Origin: Sporothrix humicola
Lineage: Eukaryota; Ascomycota; Sordariomycetes; Ophiostomatales; Ophiostomataceae
Assembly: GCA_021396245.1 (NCBI GenBank)
Contig: WNYE01000007.1
Location: 558,001 to 622,000, forward strand
Reading direction: 5' to 3'
Length of the DNA stretch: 64,000 bases
The stretch's first letter is position 1. Every line of letters begins with the position of its first letter. Below are positions 12,140 to 23,231 of the stretch, one piece after another. A program made the translations under genes and the position numbers. The notes below the pieces were generated by a model. That model saw nothing but the letters and a program-made list of their open reading frames with translations, did not search any database and had not been told where the DNA came from.

Positions 12140-12147
12140 TTTATATA
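12140..12147 (-). promoter_or_regulatory. TATA box of U2 snRNA gene
   Basis: TATATAAA read on the minus strand lies about 58 bp upstream of the estimated U2 5' end, a fitting place for a Pol II snRNA promoter in fungi. Function is inferred from position only. Confidence 0.5.
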
Positions 12148-12982
12148 GCCATCTGATATGGTCTGTGCGAGCATGCAAAGGAAAAACGAGGCCGACTATT
12201 TGCGTGTTGTTGCCTGCTGTGGCGGCATGAAATGAGGCCAACCTCGAGATGCGACTTGAGATGGGATATCAGCTCTGAATTAAACCAGACATCTCATCCA
12301 ATGTAGATCAAAAATGGAATATTTAGTCTAGTCTGTCAAGAACACGCACGTGTATAAAATAAGTATGAATTTTGTATATTCAACATCACCGAATAATATT
12401 AATAATAAAAAACATGTATAAGCTGTCGAGGTGAGGTGAGGTGAAGGAGGTGAGTGTAAGTGTGCTCAGGCAGGTCTTCACCGCCTTTGAATTCTGCCAG
12501 AATACGACTCGTCCCATAAAACGGTGGGTGGGGTCCAGCTCTACCAATTAGCCAATCACAGCTGCGTCTCAGAACAGCCGCGTGTAAAGTCCCCCAAGAC
12601 GCCAAGCCACCTGTCCCCTTACGTACCGCACCAGCAAGCAAAGCAGGAAAGAGCACGCCAAAGACGACGCGGAAGCTCCAGCTGTCCTCTCGAGCCTCTC
12701 CACGAAACCTCCGACCAAAAAAGGGAACATCTGTTTCTGGCAGGGGCAACTCGAATCCATCAACGACCGCACCTTCCCTTTTTTTTCTGTGTCGTGCCTT
12801 TTGTGTGGCATTCTTCACTCCTTCCTTTTGATATTCTTTTTGTTCTTTTTTTCGTCCCTTCCTTCCTTTTCTTAAGAACCCCCTTTTCTTTTCCATCGAA
12901 CCTCCTTTTCCCATGACCAGCCCTACGACCAGCCATTGATTCGACCACCCCCCTCTTCACCTCGCAACTCATCGGGCAAACG
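12148..12982. other. Divergent spacer between U2 and STT3
   Basis: About 0.8 kb that must carry the STT3 promoter and leader. The part next to 12983 is pyrimidine-rich (12770-12960), as is usual just upstream of fungal start codons. AT-rich sequence occupies 12300-12420. No gene seen. Confidence 0.5.
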
Positions 12983-15477
12983 ATGGCGTCGACATCGACG
13001 CAAAGCCCGATCGGCGCTCTGGGCGATGCCGAAAAGACCAGAAGTCTGCGGTCGGTGCTGCGCGTGGTGATTCTCTTCCTGATTGCCGCCGCCGCCGTCT
13101 CGAGTCGTCTGTTCTCCGTCATCCGTAAGTTGACGATCCGACATCTTGCCAATGTGGCCAACGTGTTACTGCGACAATTGCTAACAATATCTGCTTCTGC
13201 ATCAAGGCTTCGAGAGTATCATCCACGAATGTGCGTACAACCGACATAGGCCTCAATTGGCTGCCCTTCCATTGTCTCTCATCGAATGCCATCGAGCTCG
13301 ATCAGCACCACCCTCGACACTCTCCTTCTCCATCCTGCCCAGTGCTCCTGGCCATCTCTTGCTAACCCGTATCTCTTCCCTTAGTCGATCCCTGGTTCAA
13401 CTTCCGTGCCACGAAGTACCTCGTCGCCAATGGCTTCTACAAGTTCTGGGATTGGTTCGATGACCGCACCTGGCACCCTCTCGGCCGTGTCACCGGTGGC
13501 ACGCTCTACCCCGGCCTGATGGTCACCAGCGGCGCCATCTACCACGCCCTCCGCGCCCTGACCATCCCCGTCGACATCCGCAACGTCTGTGTTATGCTGG
13601 CTCCCGCTTTCTCCGGCCTTACGGCTTACTCGGCCTACCTCCTTACCAGCGAGATGACCACGTCACCCTCTGCTGGTCTGCTCGCCGCTGCCTTCATGGG
13701 TATCACCCCCGGTTACATCTCGCGTTCCGTCGCTGGTAGCTACGATAACGAGGCCATCGCCATCTTCCTCCTCGTCTTCACCTTCTACCTGTGGATCAAG
13801 GCCCTGAAGCTGGGCTCCATGCTCTGGGGCGCCCTTTGCGCGCTTTTCTACGGCTACATGGTGGCCTCGTGGGGTGGTTACGCCTTCATCACCTGTCTGC
13901 TGCCGCTGCACTCGTTTGTACTCATCTGCATGGGCCGCTACAGCACTCGCTTGTACGTTGCTTACACTACCTGGTACGCTCTCGGTACTTTGGCCAGTAT
14001 GCAGATTCCTTTCGTCGGTTTCCTGCCTGTCCGCACCAGCGAGCACATGCCCGCCCTCGGCATTTTCGGTTTCCTGCAGCTCCTGGCCTTCCTTGACTAT
14101 GTGCGCTCGGTTGTCCCTAGCCGCCAGTTCCAGACCTTTTTGCTGCTGTCGGCTTTCAGCGTGTTCTCGATCGGCCTCCTGGGTCTCGTTATCGCCACCA
14201 CCGCCGGTGTCATTGCCCCGTGGAGCGGCCGTTTCTACTCGCTGTGGGATACCGGTTACGCCAAGATCCACATCCCGATTATTGCGTCCGTCTCGGAGCA
14301 CCAGCCGACCGCCTGGCCCGCCTTCTTCTTCGACCTGAACTTCCTCATCTGGCTGTTCCCCGCCGGTGTCTACCTGTGCTTCCAGACCCTGGCCGACGAG
14401 CACGTCTTTATTGTGGTCTACGCCCTGTTCGGCTCCTACTTTGCCGGTGTCATGGTCCGTCTGATGCTGACGCTGACGCCTGTTGTCTGTGTGGCCGCTG
14501 CTATCACCGTGTCCTCGCTGCTCGACGGCTACCTCAATGCCAAGAGCCCCGACCCGGCCGAGGTGGCCGCTGCCGAGGAGAACGCCGACAAGAAACCGGC
14601 CAAGGGCGGCCTCAAGTCGACCAGCCGCCCCATTGTCGGTGTCTACTCGTTCCTGTCCAAGTCCTTTGTCACGGGCGCCGTGACCATCTATCTGATCATG
14701 TTTGTCGCGCACTGTACGTGGGTGACATCTAACGCGTATTCGTCTCCCTCCGTCGTTCTCGCTAGCAAGTTGCCCGATGGAAGTCAGCATATCATCGACG
14801 ACTATCGCGAGGCTTACCAGTGGCTGCGCCAGAACACGGCCAAGGACGCCAAGGTCATGTCGTGGTGGGACTACGGCTACCAGATTGGTGGCATGGCTGA
14901 CCGGCCGACGCTGGTGGACAACAACACATGGAACAACACACACATTGCGACTGTTGGCAAGGCCATGAGCTCGCGCGAGGAAGTCAGCTACCCGATCATG
15001 AAAGCGCACGAGGTTGACTACGTGCTGGTTGTCTTTGGCGGTCTCCTGGGCTACTCAGGAGACGATATTAACAAGTTCCTGTGGATGGTCCGCATTGCCG
15101 AGGGCATCTGGCCGGATGAGGTGAAGGAGCGGGAATTCTTCACCCAGCGCGGCGAGTACCGGGTTGATGATGAGGCTACGGATACAATGAAGAACAGCTT
15201 GATGTACAAGATGTCCTACCACAACTATCAGTCACTGTTCCCGCCTGGTCAGGCCCAGGACCGCGTCCGCGGTTCACGTCTACCGGAGAAGAGCCCGACG
15301 CTCAACACGCTCGAGGAAGCGTACACGAGCGAGAACTGGATCATCCGCATCTACAAGGTCAAGGACTACGACAACTTGGGCCGGGACCATGGTGCTGTTG
15401 CGTCCTTTGAGCAGGGCCACAAGAAGAAGAAGACGGCCAACAAGCGCAAGGGCGCCCGCGTCCTGCGCCTGGACTAA
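12983..15477 (+). CDS. stt3: Dolichyl-diphosphooligosaccharide-protein glycosyltransferase subunit STT3
   Basis: Catalytic subunit of oligosaccharyltransferase in the ER membrane; it moves Glc3Man9GlcNAc2 from dolichol to Asn in N-X-S/T sequons. Exons 12983-13124, 13207-13230 and 13385-15477 encode 752 aa. Exon 2 is only 24 nt (RFESIIHE). Splicing restores FESIIHE-FDPWFNFRATKYL, which holds the first D of the metal-binding DXD-like site. About a dozen membrane spans cover residues 25-470, with SVSEHQPTAW (the loop carrying the catalytic SVSE motif) in between. WWDYG, the acceptor Ser/Thr-binding motif, is near residue 548, followed by DNNTWNNTHI. The tail is lysine-rich (HKKKKTANKRKG). Length matches fungal STT3. 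Confidence 0.97.
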
Positions 15478-16307
15478 GGGGAGGAAGTTTTTGAGGGAGC
15501 TAAAAGAGTCCTTGACGAACGGTGGGAGGACAAGATATAGCTGGAATTGTTTTGTCCATTTATCTTAGGAGTCGGTGGTGAAAACGATTGTTCTCGCAAG
15601 TAGTAGAAGGAGGCCCTTCAATGGCCCCATCTGTATAAAAGGATACGAAAAGAGAAGAGCCATGTGGGACTAAAGGTGAATGTCTCGATGGCAGGAAAAC
15701 AAGGGGTGCTGTGGCCGAAAAGGGCCTCCCCCAAGCTGTGTATTTTATCGCACAACCTTTCAATGCTGATTTTCTTTGTTTATTTTTACCATATTTTTCG
15801 TTCCCTATGTGTATTGTTCGTTGATATTTTGAATGCCCATTGATCAAACTACCTTTGCCATTGGAAGGCCAGAGACCAGTTAGTTCAGATGTCATAGTGC
15901 TGTCATATGAGTGTGCCTCCTCTTGCTGCCCTAGCTCCCTAGCAGCCCTAGCTGCCTTGTGGCCGACGTGTTAGTGTCCCAAAATGGAAGCCACGACCAG
16001 CGTCATGATGGGATGTCCCTTCCATTTTTGTACAATGGGCACTTTCCCTTTCCCACAAAAAACCCTTCCTCGTGATTACCATTAATGGGCATCTCTTCCT
16101 CTTCCGCATTTTTCACGCCCTCTCCGTTCACGCCTCCTCTCTCTCTTCCCTTCCCCCCACATCCATCCCAATCTCATCACCAACGACTTGGTGGTATCTT
16201 CCCTTTGTCTATATATATTCACTTCGTCCACATTCTTTTTTTTTTTTTTACTTTTACAAGTCATCTCGTCTCTTTCAACTTCCCCGTCACTGGGGGCCAG
16301 AATCCGA
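15478..16307. other. Spacer between STT3 and the next gene
   Basis: Contains the STT3 3' UTR and the promoter/leader of the downstream gene. An imperfect repeat of CCCTAGCTGC lies around 15925-15957. An inverted pair AAATGGAAG / CTTCCATTT lies at about 15982 and 16019. 16085-16300 is strongly pyrimidine-rich, a typical leader. Confidence 0.5.
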
Positions 16308-19300
16308 ATGCCTCGTCATGAGCGGTCCCGGCATCACGAGTTAGAATCCCTCTTGTGCAGCAGTTTCCCATCATAAAACACTCTCTAACCTTAATCTAGT
16401 GCCGACACCGATTATTCAAGCCATCGACGGAGCAGCCGACGCCACTCGAGCCGTCAAGCCTCGTCCCCAGACCAAGACAGCACGCGGGACAAGTACTATC
16501 CGCCGAGCTCTTCCAACGTGGGAGCCCCGTCTCGCAGAAGCACTTCCTCTCGGGGTGCTAACGCAGATGGAAACGGAAACGGAAGCAACAGTGGTGGAAG
16601 CGGCCGCACGTCTCGTGCTTCGAGCATCATGTTGAACCTATTCGGCATCGGAAAACGCCGTGAGCGTGAACACTCAGAAACTAGATCCTCAACGTCTCGC
16701 AGCGTTCCAGTGGTAGAAGACGTCTACCTCCAGCCGTCGGCCCCTAACTACATTCGCAACAACACTGGCTGGGAGAACGTCCCCGCTCCGCCATACGATG
16801 CCGTTCCGGGAGTGCCGACTACTGGACAAGCTCCGGCTGGAGCGCCATATGCTTTGTCAAACATTCCAGCCCAGGTCTACCTGCTCCAGCCTCAACAGTC
16901 TGTGTGCAACACGCCGCCTATGGGCTTTGGCAAGGAGAACAATCCCTCGTTCACTTCAAACCAGTCGACTCCTCCCGTCGCTTCCCAGGCTCAATTCATG
17001 CCTTCATACTATACCTACCCGCCTCCTCAAGCTTATTTGCAGCAAGCCGGTGTCCCACCTATGCCGATGGGAATGCCGGTCCAGGGATTTTCCCAGGCGC
17101 CGAACACAAATGCCACGTCTCAGGCGTCGATGTACAATGAAGGCTCTCGCCGGCACCGCCGCGGCTCGTCTTCTTCCCGGTCTAGTTCTTGCTCTTCCGT
17201 CGACCTCGGTAGACGTGAAAGCGGTTCGGTCCGGACAAAGCACCGGTCTCGCCATTCGGCCACGGCCAGTCACACTTCTCACCGGCGTCGGTCATCCCCT
17301 CATCACAGCTCCAGCCGCCATCGCCGTCACCGTTCTCGGCCCCAGTCTATTCCAAGACGAGTGAATGCACACCTGTGCTCGGGTTGTGGCCGGGCTCGTT
17401 CCCAAAAGTTCCATGATTCAAACCCATTCGAGAAAGGCAAGAGGACGCTTATCAACTACTGCCTCAAGTGCCGCAACATTTTCGATCTGAACAGTGGCGA
17501 GGAAGCAGTCGAGTCCGATCGCGAGACTGTCTTCGTCCAAATCAAGGTATGTTTTTTATTCTGGTTATATATTTGCATGAAAAGAAGAATCTGCTAAAAG
17601 AGGACCAAATGCACAGGCAAAAGATACCAAGCATCACGACATGCGTGAGAAGAAGAAATCGAGCCGTGATATTCATAAGCCTCAAACCTCCGAGAAGATC
17701 ACGCCGGTCATGGAGGAGGCCATTCGGGCCCTTCCACGGTCTTACGCTGTGTCTATCATGGCCGAACCCCGTGCAGCCACCAAGGAGCCTCGCCGTGGGC
17801 AACGCCAGGTTACTGTGCCACGACCCAAGCCTCTATCGATGAAACATACCAAATCGAGAGAGTCCATCAAATCTTCTCTTACACAACCGCCCCGGAAAGT
17901 TTCGACCAGCAACCTCAAGAAGACACGTGGGTACCAGCCGCCTACGGTAGAGTCCGTCGTCGACTCGGAAGATGAGGCACCAACGCCCCGTTTCCAGTCC
18001 AACACCGCCTATCATTGGGACAGCAACAGCGACGAAGAGGGTCTGAGTGCCATCAAGAAGGACCTTGAGAAGAAAATCTTCAAGAAAAGTCCAACTATTA
18101 ATTCCCAGCCCGAAGCCCCAAGGGCCCGCCACAAGGACCAACCGGAGAAGCAAGATAGCCCTATTCAGCCCAAGGTCCACTTTGAGAAACCGTCGAAAAG
18201 CGACCTTGATATCGAGGAAGAAGAGGAGCAAGAAGAAGTTACCGTTTGTCCCACGTCTCCCATGGTCGAAAAGAAGCGCGACCTCTCTGCGTCGTTCCCA
18301 CCCCCTTTTCCGCCGACAACTCCTCTGGCACCCAAGTCAATTCGTCGCTGCGCTTCCGATCATGTCAACTTTGAGCAGTACAGAAAGCGCCACGGGCTGC
18401 AGGAGGTGAACGACGAAAACCAAGTGCCTGGCTTCACGAATACGCCCTGGTGCTGCGACCACGCCGGCACTCCCGACACGTTCTTCCGTCAGAGGGTGCG
18501 TGACGGCCGTGATGCATTTTCCTCGCCGCTCAAGCCAGTCGGCCACGACATGTACGGGGGTCTTCCATACAGTCCTACGATGCCGATGCCCGGAAGTGCC
18601 TATGTGCCGCGCACCTTCAGTGTGCACACGGTCAGTCCGTCATTGGAATCAGAGAAGCTCTACCAGCCAGATTCGAGTAAAGAGAATCAGGAACAGCAGG
18701 AAAAGCCTCCCAGCTCCAAGCCACCTACCTTAGTGGAGGAGCACATTTCTCGCAGTGCTAGTCCAGCAATGTCGGATATCACCGAAGAGATCCCCTCTTC
18801 CGATCTTCATCGGTCAGAGTGTACGTCCCCCTTTGAGGACATGGACAATGATGAGAATCTAGACCCGGTCGCCGCACTTGGCGAGGGCATCCCTCCCTAC
18901 AATTTCGACCTATTCTCAGGAGGTGCGGACGGCAACAATCCCACCTCAGAGTTCCAGAGCATGCCAGTTCCTGAAATCCCTACCGACTATGCCCCTTACA
19001 ATGATGCTGGAGCGGGCTCCTCGTTTGAATCGTCGGGCAGCTTTTACGACCAGTACTCTACGTATGGTTATACCGACAACGCCTACGGTACCGATTTTGG
19101 CGGCTTCGGTCGCAGCTTTGAGGACGACCCAGTCGTGCCCAACTTCGACTTTGGCCTCTTCTCGGACGTGACCAACCGGTGGTCGCCGCCAAGCCCGAGC
19201 CCAATGGACGGCCGCAAGGTGTCTGACTCGCTCACCATCCGCGACAAGCCAAGTCCTAAAAGCCCTCGCAGACCGTCGACGATCGAGGTTGAGGAGTATG

Positions 19301-19561
19301 CCAGCGGCGACGATGACGACGCTGCCAGCGTGGACAGCAGCAACCTTGCTCGGTGCGGCAAACGCGGCAAACGCTCAGTGGTCAGCAAGACGCAGCGTCT
19401 TGTGGACTGCGAGGTGATCTCGAACTCTGACGATCCAGAGGCACAAACGTCGCGACCGCCTCTTCAGTGCCGGTAAGCCGAACCCTGGTATCATGGAACC
19501 ATATGATAGAACCTGCTAACAAACCAGTGCCTCAATCCGTACGGTCCAGACAGTGTACTGA
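16308..19561 (+). CDS. Large disordered protein with C2C2 zinc-ribbon-like motif
   Basis: Unknown function. Four exons, 16308-16339, 16400-17546, 17617-19472 and 19528-19561, encode 1022 aa. Exon 1 (MPRHERSRHH) is joined by a GTTAGA..CTAG intron, giving the RS-rich run DTDYSSHRRSSRRHSSRQ. The next two introns have GTATGT..CACAG and GTAAGC..CTAAC..CCAG. Residues 1-320 are Ser/Arg/Pro/Gln-rich. A compact Cys motif follows: C337-x2-C340 (HLCSGCGRARSQKFH) and C365-x2-C368 (YCLKC), which could bind one zinc. The rest is disordered, with acidic and Lys/Arg patches and several Ser-Pro sites. Without the last intron the protein would end at RPPLQCR; with it, the tail is RASIRTVQTVY. Proteins of this layout occur widely in Sordariomycetes, but I know no assigned role. 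Confidence 0.8.
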
Positions 19562-20423
19562 TGTACGGTGTTTGATATTTTTTTTTTCTTTCTCCATTTT
19601 GATTTGTCGACTTTCTGCCCAATTTCTGCCCATTTTCTCTCTGATGTCTCAACAGATGTTGACTTATATATATCTTGTTTCTGAGTGTGTATCTCATCCT
19701 TGAAGGATCACTCAACATTTTTTGCATTTTCACATTTTCACATCTTTTCCCTTTGTTTTCATCGTTCACAACGCCGCACCACACCTTGTCACTATATTTT
19801 CTTTTATCTGCGGTGTGTTTACCGGCCGTTGCCTTTATTCTTACAGGACCCAAGTAGGAGGCTGAAGGTTACGATACTGTTTGTTCGTGTTGATTGTTCA
19901 TGATCGGAGGAAGTATTGTTATTTTGTTCTGCGGGTGCCTCGAGCGGAGTTGAAGGAAGGGCCTTGTTTATCATTTTTATCTGCCAGGGACAGACTTTCA
20001 AGGAAGAGTTTTATTGTTATCTGGAAGTTGAGGCTGTTACGAGAACTGTCGTTGAAGGGTTTGATTCTTATTTTATTTTTCTTAATAATATGAATTATTA
20101 TTTTCTCGCACTGCAATTTCCTTTCTTTTTGAAAAATAAATAAAACGACAAAAAGCCACAAACTTTGTTTTCGTAATAATTATCATTCTTTGAAATACCA
20201 TTTTGTGCCCTTTTCTATCTGGCACTTGATAAATACCACCAACGCCGTATGAATTTGTCCCTATGTTGCCCATTGTGCCTTTGTATCCCGTCAAACTCAC
20301 TCTCCGAGAGATCCTTTCTTAAGATCACTATGTCCCGCTGTTTCGACAATCTCTTCCGAATTTCTTGCTCCTCCCTCCCTCCCTCCCTCTCCTCTTTTCA
20401 TTTCTCCCCTCGTCACTCGCCCT
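19562..20423. other. Convergent 3' spacer
   Basis: AT-rich 0.86-kb spacer between two convergent stops, holding both 3' UTRs. A TATATATA tract is near 19668 and several T runs occur. No gene seen. Confidence 0.6.
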
Positions 20424-22465
20424 CTACAGGCTGATCAGGTCGTTAGCATCCTGGACAAGTGGTGCAGAGGCTGCAGCTGCCTTGTTCTTCTCCTCCTTCT
20501 CCTTCTGGAGCTTTCTCTGTGTGGCAATATGCGGAGGCGTTTTGGCACCATTGTAGGTGTAGTTGCCTTTGCCGCCAGTGTTGCTCTCCTTGCTGCTGGT
20601 CGTCCCAGTCCCAGTGATCTTCCAGCCGCGCGTCTGGCGTGCATGTGGGTGGATGCTGACGGAAGACGAGCGAGTACGGCCGTGACGGGTGGTGGTTGAG
20701 GTGGAAGCGGAGGCAGTCCGCAGGACCATAGAATGGTTTGACGAGCCTGCCGGGGTCTGCTTCTCGGGTGTCTGGGGTGGTGCCTGAATTGCCAGGGGCA
20801 CATGTTCCTTGGCCTTTTCTTTCAGTTCCTTGAACGCCGGGAGCTGCATGAGGTAGGGACCGCTCTCTTCGGAGCTGTTGCTGCGGCGGCGGGTGGTTGG
20901 GGCGGGCTTGGACTTGACGTCGACACGCTGGCTCCAGCTGGCGCGGCTGTTGAATGCAATGTCAGCAGCGGCCTTCTTCTTGGCCATTTCGGCCTTTTCG
21001 TCCTCCTTGCGTGCCTTTTTCTCCTCCTCCTCCTTCTTTTCTTCCTCTTCCCGTGCCTTCTTCTCTTCCTCCTCTTTCTTCTTCTTCTCCTCTTCCCGCA
21101 ACTTCTTCTTTTCCTGTAGCTTCGTCCACCACTCCGGGAACTCGTCAATGCCGAGGAACTTAAGCTCCTTGAGCGTCTTTGGCATCTCGTGCTTGTAGTA
21201 GCACTTGTCCTTGTAGTAACTATCTTGTCAGTACGACGTACTCCACGATATATACGCACATGTATATATGTTTCCCCACGACTTCCACATGACTCTACTT
21301 ACCACTGTCCGTGGAGGCACCAGTTTTTGCACGGGTTCTTTTTAGACACTGTATACGGCACCCAGCCTGACGAGCCTTTGGCTGCCTTGGGCGAAATCTT
21401 GGACGTCTTTGGGCTCTTGGAAGGGCTCTTGGTTCCGGTATTGCCGGTCTTGGCGGCGGCAGCGGCAGCAGCCCGTTTGTGAGGAGGTGTTTTGGCAAAC
21501 GCGTTGACCAACTTCTCAACCATATTCTCAACGGCCTTTTCGGCCTCCCCGACCGTCTTTTGGGCCGGCATCTCCTCGGCCGGCCCATCCAGCTGGAGCA
21601 CTGAGGTGCTCTGAGCGCTCTGAGCGCCCTCGCCAACGCCCAGGTCAATCAGGTCGCTGACAATGGACGGGTCATACATTGTGCGGCGGCGGAGGTCTTT
21701 TTTGTGGTTGGTGATGTAGGTTTGAGAAGAGCTGCCACTGTACCGATCGACCAAAAAGTCAGAGTCCTTGTCGAGGAACTGCTGGCTCGTGGGCCGTTTG
21801 ATGGTAGTAGAAGTCGACAGCCCAAGCGTGTCGGTGTCTGTCACCGGCGAGGGCGGGACTGTATTTGTCGAAGTCACAGTCTGGGCTGGAGTGAGTGTTG
21901 GAGTCAGAGTCGGAGCCGGAGCAGAAGACGGACGATTGTTGTTGTTGTTGTCGTCACCACCAATCATGGGCACGTTGGCCAGCTTCAGCGTCTCAGTAGA
22001 CTCTTTCTTGACGACGGACTTGTCTTCCTTTTTGAAGGGGTCCGTCGCCTTGCCCTCAGTCTTGTCCTTCTTCTCCTTTGCGTCGGGTGACGGCGTCAGA
22101 GAAATGAGGTCTGTCTTGTCCGTCTTTTCCACCTTGATTTGGGCCTTGCGAAGCTCAACAAAGGCCGGTGTCTTGTTCGTCTGTGCCTGTGTCTGTGGGG
22201 TCAGCAGCTTCTCTGCGAGCACCTTGACCTCGAACACGCCGCTGTTGAGGTCACCAGCCAGCGTCGTGTCACTCGTAATGGCGAGCATGTCTGTCGCCTC
22301 GTCGGGCTTCATCTGGCGAGGAACGCCGACGATGTTGATCCAGTCGGGCAGCTGGTCGACGGCGACGAGAGGCACAAGACGCGCCGGGCCTTGGGAGCGA
22401 CCGCCCGATGGCAGCTCGGTCACTGCGCCCGGCCGGATGACGTAGTATAGGGGCCGAGGAGGCAT
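20424..22465 (-). CDS. CCCH-type zinc-finger protein with Lys/Glu-rich coiled coil
   Basis: Probable RNA-binding protein of unknown role. Exons 22465-21303 and 21219-20424 encode 652 aa. The intron splits the codon of the second zinc ligand: joining TG to T makes C388 and completes a textbook C-x8-C-x5-C-x3-H finger (C379, C388, C394, H398; NPCKNWCLHGQCYYKDKCYYKHEMP read across the junction in two halves). Upstream, residues 1-90 (RPLYYVIRPGAVTELPS..LVPLVAVDQLPDWINIVGVPRQM) are conserved-looking and folded; the rest up to the finger is Ser/Thr/Lys-rich. Downstream, residues 415-475 are a highly charged helix (EEEKKKKEEEEKKAREEE). The finger type is certain from spacing; RNA binding is inferred from the family. 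Confidence 0.88.
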
Positions 22466-23231
22466 TTTTGGAGGTGCTGAAGAGGGTTGTTGCTTGTGTC
22501 TGGTCTGCAGTCTGGCTCGAAGCAGTTTGTTGACGTGTTTGTTTGGTCCTGTTGTGAGGTGTTAGACAAAGATGAACAGAGTGAATGAATGATGGATCAA
22601 AATAAAGAGAAGAAGAAGGAACAGACCTTTGGCCCCAGGAGACTGTCGAAGAGGTTAGTGAAGAGGATGAAGAGAAAAGAAAAGAAGAAGGGAGGATGGA
22701 GGAGTGAAGGAGAGAAGAAGAGGACGGACAACTATTTATAGGCGGGGGGCAATGTGGGCCATGACTCGGTGTTGACGGGCTGGAAATGTGAAATTATTCT
22801 AACAGGAATCAACTTCTGGGCTTGAAAGTATTCGCAGACGAGAGTGAGTGTAAACAGAGAGGAGAGAGAGACCAGGAAAAAAACATGGACAGAGGGTTGA
22901 TGCTTTCCTAAAACAGCGACAGAGGGCCCAAATATCGCGTGACACAAGGCCAAATGCTAGTGCAAAGTCAGGATGAGGACAGACGGACAAGAGAGGAAGG
23001 AGAGAAAAGGGGAAGGGCAGAGGGCACTAATAAGAGGATATCATGGTCTTTGCTGTTTGCTTCTTTTGTCCTCTTTTCACAATTCTCACAACAATATCAC
23101 CTCTCGTCCATGGTTCGTTTATGTGCACAGACTGGTCTGTTTGTCGTCTGATATGTCTTTGTTGATATCCAAAATAGCCTCATATTGCTTTATTCCCATT
23201 ACTTTTGACTTTCTTTCTTCTCTTCTTCACC
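22466..23231. other. Spacer and promoter of the CCCH gene
   Basis: The stretch next to 22466 is the promoter/leader of the CCCH gene, with purine-rich sequence at 22590-22735 (pyrimidine-rich on the coding strand). The stretch near 23231 is the 3' end of the tubulin cofactor E gene. Nothing else seen. Confidence 0.5.

Noticed and set aside
13663..15009. 448-codon open frame on the minus strand
   Set aside because: Antisense shadow of STT3 with the same repetitive H/R/G/E/Q composition; no ATG-supported family.
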